42,268 bases of DNA from Prolixibacteraceae bacterium UBA6029 (GTDB taxonomy: Bacteria > Bacteroidota > Bacteroidia > Bacteroidales > Prolixibacteraceae). A program made the position numbers and the translations under genes. The DNA lies in NCBI GenBank assembly GCA_002429385.1, contig DIZL01000014.1:1-42268 (forward strand), read 5' to 3'. Positions 33,176 through 42,169 of this stretch are shown here, piece after piece. Under the pieces are notes generated by a model that saw nothing but the letters and a program-made list of their open reading frames with translations, made no database searches and was not told the DNA's origin. Position 1 is the stretch's first letter. The number at the start of each line of letters is the position of its first letter.

Positions 33176-33380
33176 CCCTTTGGAAGATTTACCTGATACG
33201 CAAAACAGACTATATGAGCACAAAATTCACCTATATCTTGTTTTGTAGTGTTTTCGTATATACATTTATGAAATAAATGTGGAATTGTAATTATTTTATA
33301 ATTTACAGAATGAACCTAATGAATAGATAATTAGCGCTATAACATCAGGTAGGATAGAACGCTGTATAGAATTAATCGTT

Positions 33381-33427
33381 TTGTAATAATACTGTAACAG
33401 GCCTGTAATTGCTACACTTCATCTTTG
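33381..33427 (+). promoter_or_regulatory. Pho-type operator (three 11-bp repeats) and promoter of the phosphate operon
   Basis: The units TTGTAATAATA, CTGTAACAGGC and CTGTAATTGCT at 33381-33413 are in exact 11-bp register, with a weaker fourth unit possible at 33370. The form (TGTAA/C direct repeats) resembles E. coli PhoB boxes. CATCTTTG at 33420-33427, 6 bp further on, is a near match to the -7 element, so the operator takes the place of -33 as in PhoB-activated promoters. Position and downstream genes point to binding by the PhoB-like regulator of this operon. Of the preceding gap, 33176-33380 holds only an 8-bp palindrome (33262-33280). Confidence 0.7.
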
Positions 33428-33467
33428 TTGCGGATTAAAGAAAAAACAATTAAAAATCTTGAGTAAA

Positions 33468-34457
33468 ATGAAAAAAACGATTCTAACCACATTGACAGTA
33501 TTCTGTTTAGCAGTTTTAGCTATGGCACAGGAGCCAAAAGATACTTTCACTCCTAGTGGAAGCGCATCTGCAAAGATTTTCACTGATTTCCGTTCAACTT
33601 TTTCTGACGGAAAGACAGCTTCGGCATTTGAGATTTCAAGAGCATATTTTGGATACGGTTATAATTTCAGCAAAGAATTTTCCGGTAAAATAACTCTTGA
33701 TGTTGCCGATCCGGGTGTTGGAGGCCTGCAAATGACTGCTTACCTGAAAAACGCTTCCCTTCAGTATGCATTAAAAGGTTTTACAGCAAACTTCGGGTTG
33801 GTTTCAACCACTCAGTATGCTGTGCAGGAGGATTTCTGGGCAAACAGATATGTTCAGAAAACATTTCAGGATTATTTTGGTCTTAATCCAAGTGCGGATT
33901 TAGGTTTAGGTCTTGCTTATAAATTTAATAAGTATGTAAAAGTTGATTTGTCGTTTTACAATGGTGAAGGATACAAAAAAGTACAGGCTGACAGCACTTT
34001 CCAGACTGCTATTGGTCTAACTCTTACCCCGGTAAAAGGGCTTACTATTCGTGGGTCTTATGATACCATGACGAAGAAAGGTGTTGATCAAACGACTATT
34101 AGTGCTTTTGCAGGATATTCGGCAGATATGTTTTCACTGGCTTTTGAGTATAACACTCAAAATAACCACAAGATGGTTAATGACAACAACTTTGGTGGTC
34201 CTTCCGTTTATGGTAGCATTTCTCCAGTAAAAAAAGTTAAGATATATGCCCGATATGACGATCTTTCTTCAAATACCCTTGCAGGAAAAACAGCTGACTG
34301 GAATTTGAGTAAAGATGGAACTATGCTTATTGCAGGTATTGAATATGCACCAGTAAAAGGTGTTAAATTATCTCCAAACTTCCAGGGATGGACCCCTGCA
34401 GACAAAACAAAGAAAACCAGTTCTTCAGCAATGTTGAATTGTGAGATAAAATTTTAA
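33468..34457 (+). CDS. Outer-membrane porin, probably for phosphate
   Basis: 329 residues from the ATG at 33468 (a TTG lies at 33459). A signal peptide (KKTILTTLTVFCLAVLAMA) is followed by a beta-barrel built of alternating strands (for example ISRAYFGYGYNFSKEFSGKI, ASLQYALKGFTANFGLVSTT, VKIYARYDD) and a terminal strand ending in Phe (MLNCEIKF), as outer-membrane proteins need. It is first in the operon with pstSCAB and sits under the Pho-type operator, so an OprP/OprO-like role in phosphate uptake is inferred. Sequence alone does not show selectivity. Confidence 0.8.
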   Translation: MKKTILTTLTVFCLAVLAMAQEPKDTFTPSGSASAKIFTDFRSTFSDGKTASAFEISRAYFGYGYNFSKEFSGKITLDVADPGVGGLQMTAYLKNASLQYALKGFTANFGLVSTTQYAVQEDFWANRYVQKTFQDYFGLNPSADLGLGLAYKFNKYVKVDLSFYNGEGYKKVQADSTFQTAIGLTLTPVKGLTIRGSYDTMTKKGVDQTTISAFAGYSADMFSLAFEYNTQNNHKMVNDNNFGGPSVYGSISPVKKVKIYARYDDLSSNTLAGKTADWNLSKDGTMLIAGIEYAPVKGVKLSPNFQGWTPADKTKKTSSSAMLNCEIKF

Positions 34458-34488
34458 ATAATAAATTTAAACCCATAAAAAGAATACG

Positions 34489-35559
34489 ATGAAAACACTT
34501 ATCACAATGGTAATGGCATTGACAGTATTTTTTGCTGTTGGTAAGAATCCAAACAATAATTATGTTGAGAGTTCGGTTGCATCTGACGTTTCATTAAGTG
34601 GTGCGGGTTCAACTTTCGCAGCGCCCATTTACAAAGTATTGTTCGACATGTATGCTAAAAAAACCGGGGTTGAAGTTGCTTACGGTGCAATTGGCTCTGG
34701 TGGTGGTATTCGCAGTCTGCATGACCGGGTTGTTGATTTTGGCGGCAGTGATGCTTTTTTGACCGATGAAAAAATAAAAGATTTGCCGGCAAACATTATA
34801 CACATGCCAACCTGTTTGGGAGCTGTGGTTATTGCCTACAACCTGCCTGAAGTTAAAAGCTTCAAACTCACCAGCGAATTATTGGCAAAAATCTTTCTTG
34901 GACAAATAACCAAATGGAATGATCCTCAACTAAAAGCCAACAATCCCGGTGTGAATTTCCCTAACCTGGATATTACCGTTGTTCACCGTTCGGATGGTAG
35001 CGGAACAACTGCAATTTTCAGTGATTACCTGAATAAAGTCAGTAAAGAATGGGCGGACAAAGTAGGTGCCGGCTCGTCATTGGAATGGCCGGTTGGTTTA
35101 GGAGGCAAAGGAAATCCGGGAGTTGCCGGAACCATCTCCTCAACAAAAGGCGCCCTTGGGTACGTAGGTTCGGAGTATGCCTTTGCCCAAAAAATACAAA
35201 TGGCAACACTGAAAAACAGTGCAGGAAAATATATTGAACCTACAATTGCATCTGCCAGTGCTTCTGCAAACGGCACATTCCCTGATGATACCCGCGTTAT
35301 GCTGACCAACTCTTCGGCTCCTGATGCTTATCCAATCTGTGGTTTGACCTGGATTCTCATCTACAAAGAACAAAATTATAACGGACGTTCAAATGCCCAG
35401 GTTTTAGCCATGCTTAAGCTTCTGGATTGGATGCTTACTCCTGAAGCACAGGCTCAGGCACCACTAATAAACTATGCACCGCTGCCAAAAGCAGCAGTTG
35501 CCAAAGCAAAAGCAATTTTACGTACAGTCACTTATGATGGGAAAGCACTCCTGAAATAA
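34489..35559 (+). CDS. pstS: Phosphate ABC transporter substrate-binding protein PstS
   Basis: 356 residues with a signal peptide (MKTLITMVMALTVFFAVG). Phosphate-binding segments of PstS are clear: SLSGAGSTFAAPIYK (Ser-Thr loop), AIGSGGGIRSLHDRVVDFGGSDAFL (Gly-Ser-Gly and the Asp of GGSD) and VVHRSDGSGTTAIFSDYL (Arg-Ser-Asp-Gly-Ser-Gly-Thr). It delivers periplasmic phosphate to PstCA. It is 31 bp after the porin gene and 16 bp before pstC. Confidence 0.96.
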   Translation: MKTLITMVMALTVFFAVGKNPNNNYVESSVASDVSLSGAGSTFAAPIYKVLFDMYAKKTGVEVAYGAIGSGGGIRSLHDRVVDFGGSDAFLTDEKIKDLPANIIHMPTCLGAVVIAYNLPEVKSFKLTSELLAKIFLGQITKWNDPQLKANNPGVNFPNLDITVVHRSDGSGTTAIFSDYLNKVSKEWADKVGAGSSLEWPVGLGGKGNPGVAGTISSTKGALGYVGSEYAFAQKIQMATLKNSAGKYIEPTIASASASANGTFPDDTRVMLTNSSAPDAYPICGLTWILIYKEQNYNGRSNAQVLAMLKLLDWMLTPEAQAQAPLINYAPLPKAAVAKAKAILRTVTYDGKALLK

Positions 35560-35575
35560 GAATTAAAACTTTTGA

Positions 35576-36427
35576 ATGAACAGCGATAAGATAACAAAAA
35601 TTGTATTAATATCTGTTTCATTTATCATCCTGATAGTTGCAGGAGGTATGGTATTTTCCTTAGTGGGAGGTGCCATACCTGCGTTTAAAACCTTCGGGTT
35701 TGGATTTATTACCTCAACGCAATGGAATCCCCGGGAGGGTCAGGAACAGTATGGTGCACTGCCTTTTATTGCCGGAACCTTAATCACCTCGTTTGTTGCG
35801 TTGCTGATCAGTTTTCCGCTTTCCTTTTCAACCTCTTTATTTTTGGGAGAGTATTACCGAAATACCAGGGTAGCCAAAGTCCTGGGAACCATGGTCGATT
35901 TGCTGGCAGGCATTCCATCAATTGTATATGGTTTGTGGGGATTTTATGTCCTGCGTCCCTTTCTGATTAGTATCGGCTTTGAAAATCAGGGATTTGGGGT
36001 GCTTACAGCCAGTCTTGTATTGGCCATCATGATTATCCCCTATGCCACATCCCTGAGCAGCGAGATCATTTCCATGGTTCCGAACGACCTGAAGGAGGCT
36101 GCCTATTCGCTGGGTTCAACCCGTTACGAGGTCATTAAGAATGTTACGGTTCCGGCTGCCCGTTCAGGAATTTTTGCAGGTTATATCCTTGCTTTTGGAA
36201 GGGCTATGGGTGAAACAATGGCTGTTACAATGCTTATAGGAAACTCAAGCAAAGTTCCAAATGGCTTGTTTTCAACAGGAAACTCAATGGCTTCGATTAT
36301 AGCCAATCAGTTTGGCGAGGCCAGCGGATTAAAGCTCAGTTCATTGATTGCCATTGGCCTGTTGCTTTTTATACTGACCGGTATTGTAAATGCCATTGGG
36401 AAACTGATCATCAAAAAAATGAGCTAA
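35576..36427 (+). CDS. pstC: Phosphate ABC transporter permease PstC
   Basis: 283 residues with six membrane helices. The family marks FGFGFITSTQWNP and EQYGALPFIAGTLITSF near the N terminus distinguish PstC from PstA. The EAA loop that docks to PstB is DLKEAAYSLGSTRYEVIKNV, followed by GRAMGETMAVTMLIGN. It forms the membrane channel with PstA. Confidence 0.95.
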   Translation: MNSDKITKIVLISVSFIILIVAGGMVFSLVGGAIPAFKTFGFGFITSTQWNPREGQEQYGALPFIAGTLITSFVALLISFPLSFSTSLFLGEYYRNTRVAKVLGTMVDLLAGIPSIVYGLWGFYVLRPFLISIGFENQGFGVLTASLVLAIMIIPYATSLSSEIISMVPNDLKEAAYSLGSTRYEVIKNVTVPAARSGIFAGYILAFGRAMGETMAVTMLIGNSSKVPNGLFSTGNSMASIIANQFGEASGLKLSSLIAIGLLLFILTGIVNAIGKLIIKKMS

Positions 36428-36440
36428 TTATATTTAAATC

Positions 36441-37319
36441 ATGCAAGCCTTAAGCGAAAAAGAAAACATAGGATTCAGGATTAAAAAGGATCGCCTTTTT
36501 CTATGGTTAGTTATTGTTTTCAGTGCGATCACGGTCTCACCCATTCTCCTGATTATTTTCAAGCTGATAGAAAAAGGTTACCGGCAGCTTAGTTTTGGGT
36601 TTCTGGTTGAAAGGACACCCGATACCATGCAGGCGATGACCGCACTCAACAACCATGAACTGATTCCGGGTGGTATAGCCAATGGAATTGCGGGTACGTT
36701 TCTGATGGTTATAATGGCCTCAGTTATTGCAATTCCGGTTGCAGTTATTACAGGAGTTTATCTTTACGAGAATCAGGGGAAATGGTTGGCCAACCTGGTG
36801 CGAAATGTGTCCGATATTTTACAGGGAGTACCTTCCATTGTGCTGGGTTTAATTTCTTATTTATGGGTAGTGAAGCATATAACACACGGATATTCGGCAC
36901 TCGCAGGAAGTGTTTCACTGTCGATTATGATGTTGCCCATGATTGTGCGATCGACAGAAGAGACCTTGAAAATGATTCCCCAAACCTTGAAAGAAGCAGG
37001 ATTGGCTTTAGGAATTCCTTATTGGCGTGTGCTGACCGGAATACTTATTCCAACCGGTCTCAGCGGACTGACTACCGGAATATTGCTATCCATTTCGAGG
37101 GTTATTGGAGAAACAGCTCCCTTGATGCTCACTGCCCTTGGAAGTTCAGTAATAAACATGAACATTGCCAAACCAACAAGCGCAATCCCATTATTGATCT
37201 GGGAATTTTACAACGACCCGAACATGGTTGACCTGATTTGGAGTTCATCACTGTTACTAATGATTATTGTTCTTACATTTAACCTGATTTCAAAACAGTT
37301 TGCTTCAAGCAGAAAATAA
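36441..37319 (+). CDS. pstA: Phosphate ABC transporter permease PstA
   Basis: 292 residues with six membrane helices. N-terminal FGFLVERTP, then GGIANGIAGTFLMVIMASVIA, and DILQGVPSIVLGLISYLWVV as in PstA. The EAA loop is QTLKEAGLALGIPYWRVLTG, followed by SRVIGETAPLMLTALGSS. The gap to pstC is 13 bp and to pstB 7 bp. Confidence 0.95.
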   Translation: MQALSEKENIGFRIKKDRLFLWLVIVFSAITVSPILLIIFKLIEKGYRQLSFGFLVERTPDTMQAMTALNNHELIPGGIANGIAGTFLMVIMASVIAIPVAVITGVYLYENQGKWLANLVRNVSDILQGVPSIVLGLISYLWVVKHITHGYSALAGSVSLSIMMLPMIVRSTEETLKMIPQTLKEAGLALGIPYWRVLTGILIPTGLSGLTTGILLSISRVIGETAPLMLTALGSSVINMNIAKPTSAIPLLIWEFYNDPNMVDLIWSSSLLLMIIVLTFNLISKQFASSRK

Positions 37320-37326
37320 AAGGCTA

Positions 37327-38106
37327 ATGAATACAAATATATTACAGATAAAAGATCCCATTCTGTCGATTGAAGATTTGTCGGTAGCATACGACAAAAA
37401 TGTGGCAGTTAAGAATGTTTCGGTGGGGATAAAAAAGAATAATGTCACTGCCATTATGGGGCCTTCAGGCTGTGGAAAGAGTACGCTTTTACGAGCTCTT
37501 AACCGTTTGCACGAATTGTACGAAAACATACACACCACTGGTACAGTTTTGCTGAACGGCGAGGATATATTTAAAATGTCGCCTATTAAACTTAGACGGA
37601 AAACAGGCATGGTTTTTCAGCGGCCAAATCCGTTTCCTACCATGAGCATTTATGACAATGTTATTGCGGGTTATAAACTGAATGGCATCAGTCAGAAAAA
37701 AGCTGAAAGGGACGAAATTGTAGAACGTTCGTTACGTGATGTAGCTTTGTGGGACGAAGTGAAAGATTCGCTTACCAAAAAAGGAACCTTTTTGAGCGGC
37801 GGGCAGCAGCAGCGGCTTTGCATTGCACGGGCCCTGGCTTTTAATCCTGAAATTATCCTGCTCGACGAACCTACCTCTGCGCTCGACCCGGTGGCAACAT
37901 CTAAAATCGAGGATTTGCTCGTCACCCTGAAAGAGCAATATACTATTATCATGGTGACACACAACATGGGACAGGCTGCACGTATTTCAGATTATTCGCT
38001 TTTTATGTATCTTGGTGAATTGGTTGAATACGGAAAGACAAAACACATGTTTACTACTCCGCAGGATCGGAGAACTGAAGAATACCTGACCGGAAAATTC
38101 GGATGA
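37327..38106 (+). CDS. pstB: Phosphate ABC transporter ATP-binding protein PstB
   Basis: 259 residues from the ATG at 37327 (an in-frame TTG at 37300 lies inside pstA and is rejected). Walker A is IMGPSGCGKSTLLRALNR, the Q-loop is GMVFQRPNPFP, the ABC signature is LSGGQQQRLCIARAL, Walker B is IILLDEPTSALD and the H-loop is IIMVTHNMGQAARISD. The tail TPQDRRTEEYLTGKFG is typical of PstB. Confidence 0.97.
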   Translation: MNTNILQIKDPILSIEDLSVAYDKNVAVKNVSVGIKKNNVTAIMGPSGCGKSTLLRALNRLHELYENIHTTGTVLLNGEDIFKMSPIKLRRKTGMVFQRPNPFPTMSIYDNVIAGYKLNGISQKKAERDEIVERSLRDVALWDEVKDSLTKKGTFLSGGQQQRLCIARALAFNPEIILLDEPTSALDPVATSKIEDLLVTLKEQYTIIMVTHNMGQAARISDYSLFMYLGELVEYGKTKHMFTTPQDRRTEEYLTGKFG

Positions 38107-38171
38107 TGTTTCAGAAAGCTTGATGCCAGTCGCTGGCAATTATCAGTTGTAAATTATAAATTACTTAGACC

Positions 38172-38891
38172 ATGTCAGTAAAAAAAGACGAAGCAATAAA
38201 AGAAATATTGGCCGATTATGAATCACTGGCCAATCTTGTATTACAACAGCTCGACATATTGGAACCCCTGATTATAAACAGCGAGTTGCATCTGTCTGAT
38301 GAACAGTTCAGTACTATGCACAATAATGAAGTCATAATCAATAAATGGGAGGTTAAACTAAGCGATAAAATTGTGAATACAATCGTGCTTTATCAGCCGG
38401 TTGCCTCCGAAATTCGTAGCTTAATAGCGCTTTACCGGATCATAATCAGCCTGGAACGAATTGGCGATTTAACGGTTAGCATTACTAACTTTATGAAGGA
38501 CATAAAAAGTGAGGCCATCTATGCAAGTCTGTCTGACTTTATTTCGAATATGATGATTCTGAGCGCTGAAATGGTAAAGAATGCCATGCTCTCATTTATG
38601 AATAAAGACATGGATTTAGCTATTTGGACGATCAGGAATGATGCGGTTGTTGATGAGTTAAACCGTAAGATGCTAAAGAAAGCGATCGGTAAAGCTCAAA
38701 AGGCCGAAGAAAAAAAGAATATCCTGATTAGCTTTATCAACATTAAGGAAATGGTTTCAAACATAGAACGGATTTCGGATCATGCTGCCAATATTGCCGA
38801 GGCATCCATTTATGCCTTCGCAGGAAAAGACATCAGACATCACCGGAAGAAAGAGCTGGAAGAAAAATCAAAATCATCAGATAATGAGTGA
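38172..38891 (+). CDS. phoU: Phosphate signalling protein PhoU
   Basis: 239 residues with two PhoU helical-bundle repeats. Repeat 1 includes LYRIIISLERIGDLTVSITNF, and repeat 2 includes FINIKEMVSNIERISDHAANIAEA; each holds the metal-cluster E-R-(I)-D motif. PhoU links the state of the Pst transporter to the kinase PhoR. Its stop overlaps the phoB start by 8 nt. Confidence 0.93.
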   Translation: MSVKKDEAIKEILADYESLANLVLQQLDILEPLIINSELHLSDEQFSTMHNNEVIINKWEVKLSDKIVNTIVLYQPVASEIRSLIALYRIIISLERIGDLTVSITNFMKDIKSEAIYASLSDFISNMMILSAEMVKNAMLSFMNKDMDLAIWTIRNDAVVDELNRKMLKKAIGKAQKAEEKKNILISFINIKEMVSNIERISDHAANIAEASIYAFAGKDIRHHRKKELEEKSKSSDNE

Positions 38892-39564
38892 CAGGTATAA
38901 AATTTTAGTAGTTGACGACGAAAAGGATTTGTGCGAAATCATTCAGTTTAACCTGGAAAGCGAAGGTTTCGAAATAGAACTTGCCTATTCAGGAGAAGAA
39001 GCCCTGAACAAGCCACTCGAACAATTTGACATGTTGCTTTTGGATGTGATGATGGGAGGCATGTCGGGCTTTAAACTGGCTGATAAAATCAGGAAGGAAC
39101 TTGTGCTTTCGGTACCGATCATTTTTCTGACAGCACGCGAAACCGAAAATGATATGCTCACCGGATTTAATGTGGGAGCAGATGACTATCTGTCTAAGCC
39201 ATTCTCAATTAAAGAGTTGGTCGCCCGCATTAAGGCTGTTCTGCGTCGGGGTAGAAAAGTGGAGTCCAAGCCAAAGGTTGTCACCATTGATGGCATGGAG
39301 CTTGACTTAGACCGAAAACTGCTGACGATTGACTATGAACCCATTCTTCTTACCCGAAAGGAGTTCGAGATTTTATACCTGCTGATTTCGCATAATGGGA
39401 AATACCTTGGTCGTCAGGAAATTTTGGATCGCATCTGGCGAGAAGATGTGATTGTGACTGAGCGAAATGTTGATGTAAACATTGCCCGCCTTCGGAAGAA
39501 GATCGGTGTTTATGGCAATTACCTCAAAGGCCGGTCGGGATATGGATACTGTTTTGAAAGCTAG
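38884..39564 (+). CDS. phoB: PhoB-like OmpR-family response regulator
   Basis: 226 residues from the ATG at 38884 (frame open from 38782 inside phoU). The receiver starts YKILVVDDEKDLCEII; the phospho-acceptor Asp is in MLLLDVMMGGMSG, the switch Thr in IIFLTARETE and the Lys in YLSKPFSIKEL. A C-terminal winged helix follows (LTRKEFEILYLLISHNGKYLGRQEIL...ERNVDVNIARLRKKIG). Position between phoU and a PhoR-like kinase and the Pho-type operator upstream of the operon support PhoB. It likely autoregulates the locus. Confidence 0.92.
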   Translation: MSDRYKILVVDDEKDLCEIIQFNLESEGFEIELAYSGEEALNKPLEQFDMLLLDVMMGGMSGFKLADKIRKELVLSVPIIFLTARETENDMLTGFNVGADDYLSKPFSIKELVARIKAVLRRGRKVESKPKVVTIDGMELDLDRKLLTIDYEPILLTRKEFEILYLLISHNGKYLGRQEILDRIWREDVIVTERNVDVNIARLRKKIGVYGNYLKGRSGYGYCFES

Positions 39565-39676
39565 AAAATCAGAAAGATGTTTATTTGGAAAGAGGAAAGA
39601 ACAATTTATAAATGACATTTCCCTTTATCCTTATTTGATAATTTATTTAATACAAATCACTTAAATTACCTGGTTC

Positions 39677-41449
39677 ATGATTGTACAACATACCTTTCGC
39701 CGACGAATATTCATCAATTTCTTTGTCGTATTTTCCTTATTCACACTTGTTGTTCTTGCCTACCAGCATGATCGTGAAAAAAGCTACCGGACAGGCCAGC
39801 TTGAAAATACTCTGGATAACATTTCGGAGATAACCCACCGTTACATCGAGTATAAAAAGATATTCGAATCAGGTGATTTCAAGTCGCTTGATTCGTTAAA
39901 GACATTGCTGCCGATAGCAGAAACACGGCTTACAGTAATTGATATGTCTGGGAAAGTAGTATATGATAGTTTCGTTGCCGATGTCAATACTATGGAAAAC
40001 CATCTGCAACGTCCCGAAGTTCAAAAGGCGCTATATTCCGAGAAGGGATCGAGCATTCGCCTTTCGGCAACTACGAATCAGAAGTTTTACTATTATGCCA
40101 AAAATTACAAAAATTATTTTGTAAGGACTGCTGATGTTTACAATGTCGATATCGTTAAATTCCTGAATACTGGGCGTATCTTTTTCGTATTTATCGTATT
40201 CCTTTTCCTGCTGATGTGGTCTATGCTTCATTATACTACCCGACGTCTAAGTGATTTTATAACCAATCTAAAGGATTTTGCATTAAAGGCAGGGCAGAAT
40301 GAAGATATTTCCAGGATGAACAGCAATTTTCAGGATAATGAGTTGGGAGTTATCCGTAGACAAATCATACAGATTTACGACAAACTGAAAACCACTAAGG
40401 ACGAGTTGGCCAGCGACAGAGAAAAACTATATGGACACTTGCAGGTACTGAAGGAAGGAATCTCCATTTTTTCTCCCGAAAAGCGTAAAATTTTGGCAAA
40501 CAGTCATTTTATCCAATTTATTAATATGATTTCAGAGAAATCGACGATTTCAGCTGAGCATATATTTGCAATTCCTGAATTCGGGAAAGTAGTCGAATTT
40601 ATCGACCAGAACAAAGGCAAAGAAATTCAGAATCAAAATAAGGAACTTCCCCAGATAGAATATACCATTGAGAAAGGCGAAAAATACTTTCATGTCAGAT
40701 GCATTATTTTTCTCGACAAGAGTTTCGAGGTACTGATCAGCGACGTAACCCGTCCTGAAAAACAACGATTATTGAAGCAACAGTTGACCTCTAATATTGC
40801 TCACGAGCTGAAAACGCCTTTATCTTCCATTAAAGGCTACCTGGAAACAATATTAAACAGTGAAAACATTCCGGCCATTAAACAGAAATATTTTCTACAG
40901 AAGGCTTTTGTACAATCTGAACGGCTCACCGATCTGCTGAATGACATCTCATTGCTTAATAATATTGAGGACGCTGGTGGTCTGTTTGAGTTTAAGCCTC
41001 TAATGATGAGACCTGTAATAAATGATGTGTTTGAGAACCTCAAAAGCAGGCTTACCGATAAAATCATGTCTTTTTCAATTGATGTTGACAATGACGTGGT
41101 TGTTAATGGAAATGAATCATTACTGTTTTCGGTATTCCAGAACCTGGTGGAAAACTCGATCAACTATTCAGGCAATAACACTACGATCTCAATACGTAAA
41201 TACCTGGAAGATGATAAGTACTATTATTTTCAGTATTCAGATACCGGTGCCGGTATTTCTGAAGAGCATCTTCCGCGAATCTTTGAACGGTTCTACCGGG
41301 TAGATTATGGTCGTTCGCGCGAGAATGGCGGCACCGGTCTTGGCCTTTCGATCGTAAAAAATGCTGTCCTGCTTCATAAAGGTGAAATTTCAGTAAGGAA
41401 TAAACCTGAAGGTGGTTTGGAATTCTTGTTTTCACTGTCGAAAAAGTAA
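39677..41449 (+). CDS. phoR: PhoR-like sensor histidine kinase
   Basis: 590 residues. TM1 (FINFFVVFSLFTLVVLAY) and TM2 (IFFVFIVFLFLLMWSML, about residues 168-185) enclose a periplasmic domain of about 140 residues; E. coli PhoR lacks such a domain but many PhoR/WalK-type kinases have it. A HAMP-like linker and a PAS-like segment (ILANSHFIQFINMISEKSTI) follow. The H-box is LTSNIAHELKTPLSSIKGYL; the N box is QNLVENSINYSG; the G boxes are DTGAGISEEHLPRIFERFYR and GGTGLGLSIVKNAV. It is 112 bp after phoB with no terminator between. It closes the operon and is followed by a hairpin. Confidence 0.9.
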   Translation: MIVQHTFRRRIFINFFVVFSLFTLVVLAYQHDREKSYRTGQLENTLDNISEITHRYIEYKKIFESGDFKSLDSLKTLLPIAETRLTVIDMSGKVVYDSFVADVNTMENHLQRPEVQKALYSEKGSSIRLSATTNQKFYYYAKNYKNYFVRTADVYNVDIVKFLNTGRIFFVFIVFLFLLMWSMLHYTTRRLSDFITNLKDFALKAGQNEDISRMNSNFQDNELGVIRRQIIQIYDKLKTTKDELASDREKLYGHLQVLKEGISIFSPEKRKILANSHFIQFINMISEKSTISAEHIFAIPEFGKVVEFIDQNKGKEIQNQNKELPQIEYTIEKGEKYFHVRCIIFLDKSFEVLISDVTRPEKQRLLKQQLTSNIAHELKTPLSSIKGYLETILNSENIPAIKQKYFLQKAFVQSERLTDLLNDISLLNNIEDAGGLFEFKPLMMRPVINDVFENLKSRLTDKIMSFSIDVDNDVVVNGNESLLFSVFQNLVENSINYSGNNTTISIRKYLEDDKYYYFQYSDTGAGISEEHLPRIFERFYRVDYGRSRENGGTGLGLSIVKNAVLLHKGEISVRNKPEGGLEFLFSLSKK

Positions 41450-41460
41450 TGCAGAAACAC

Positions 41461-41497
41461 ATCAGGGGTAACTTTTAAGTTGCACCCTGATTTCTTC
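41461..41497 (+). terminator. Terminator of the phosphate operon
   Basis: ATCAGGG-GTAACTT pairs with AAGTTGC-A-CCCTGAT (41461-41491; one wobble, one bulge), followed by TTTCTTCT. It begins 11 bp after the phoR stop codon. Confidence 0.75.
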
Positions 41498-41517
41498 TCC
41501 TGTTCCCCTCATTAACC

Positions 41518-42132
41518 AATAATGAACTAATGTCGTTTAGTTAAGCCGCCGACAGGGTTGTTAACCCCTGTCGGGGCAATCGGGAAACCCTGTTGGTGGT
41601 TGAAAGCCCCGACAGTGGTTAAACAAGAATCGGATCACATGATATTGTTGTGGGGAAAGCAAAGTCAATGGTGAGTTTTTAAAAATCTTACATTTAAAAA
41701 TTCAATCTTAGTAATGCGGCAATGGCCCCTAGAGTCCAATCTTATCTATCTTATAATTGGCCTGATAAACCTTTAGAAAGTGTACATGTTCGGCGTTGGC
41801 ATAAATGGCATAGAGTTTTGATGAGTTATTTTTGACGATTCCTGTTATGTGTTTTTTCCCGAGTACTCGGGACGGTTTTTCTCAGGGATTACTGGTCCCG
41901 GCTAGCCGGGATGAGTGATGAAAACAAAATGGGTGTACAGATTATTGAATTCTATTTTCATAAGATACATAAGATTGGACTCTAGGGGGCTGATCTAAGT
42001 TACTAAGATTTCTTCAGAAAAGTAAGATCTTTTCAGAAAAAACACACCTGAATATTGGTTTTGAAAACACTTCCCCACAACAATATCATGTGATCCCAAG
42101 AATCCGTAACTAAACGACATTGAATAATGAAC
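41518..42132. mobile_element. Nested inverted-repeat element (MITE-like) with 10-bp target-site duplication
   Basis: AATAATGAAC occurs directly repeated at 41518-41527 and 42123-42132. Between them lies a 595-bp element with matching arms: 41529-41543/42107-42121 (15 bp), 41632-41657/42071-42096 (26 bp, perfect), 41705-41714/42000-42009 (10 bp) and 41726-41754/41960-41988 (28 of 29 bp). The centre (41755-41959) contains perfect palindromes at 41858-41871 (CCCGAGTACTCGGG) and 41896-41911 (TCCCGGCTAGCCGGGA). There is no transposase frame. The left arm has an extra structured block at 41544-41624. Confidence 0.8.
41544..41624. repeat. Structured block inserted in the left arm of the inverted-repeat element
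   Basis: This block of about 80 bp has no counterpart in the right arm. CCGACAGGG (41549-41557) pairs with CCCTGTCGG (41566-41574), and CGGGGC (41573-41578) can pair with GCCCCG (41606-41611). It looks like a second small element nested within the first. Confidence 0.6.
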
Positions 42133-42169
42133 GGCCTTTATTTTGTTTGTACCACTGTCGGTTCACTGT

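Noticed and set aside
33018..33276. Short frames through the purine-rich repeat after the exporter gene
   Set aside because: They stay open only because the repeat words lack stop codons; the encoded peptides are low-complexity and lack start signals.
41755..41959. A group II intron or a small gene in the centre of the inverted-repeat element
   Set aside because: No reverse transcriptase, domain V-like hairpin or credible ORF was seen; only palindromes and AT-rich sequence.
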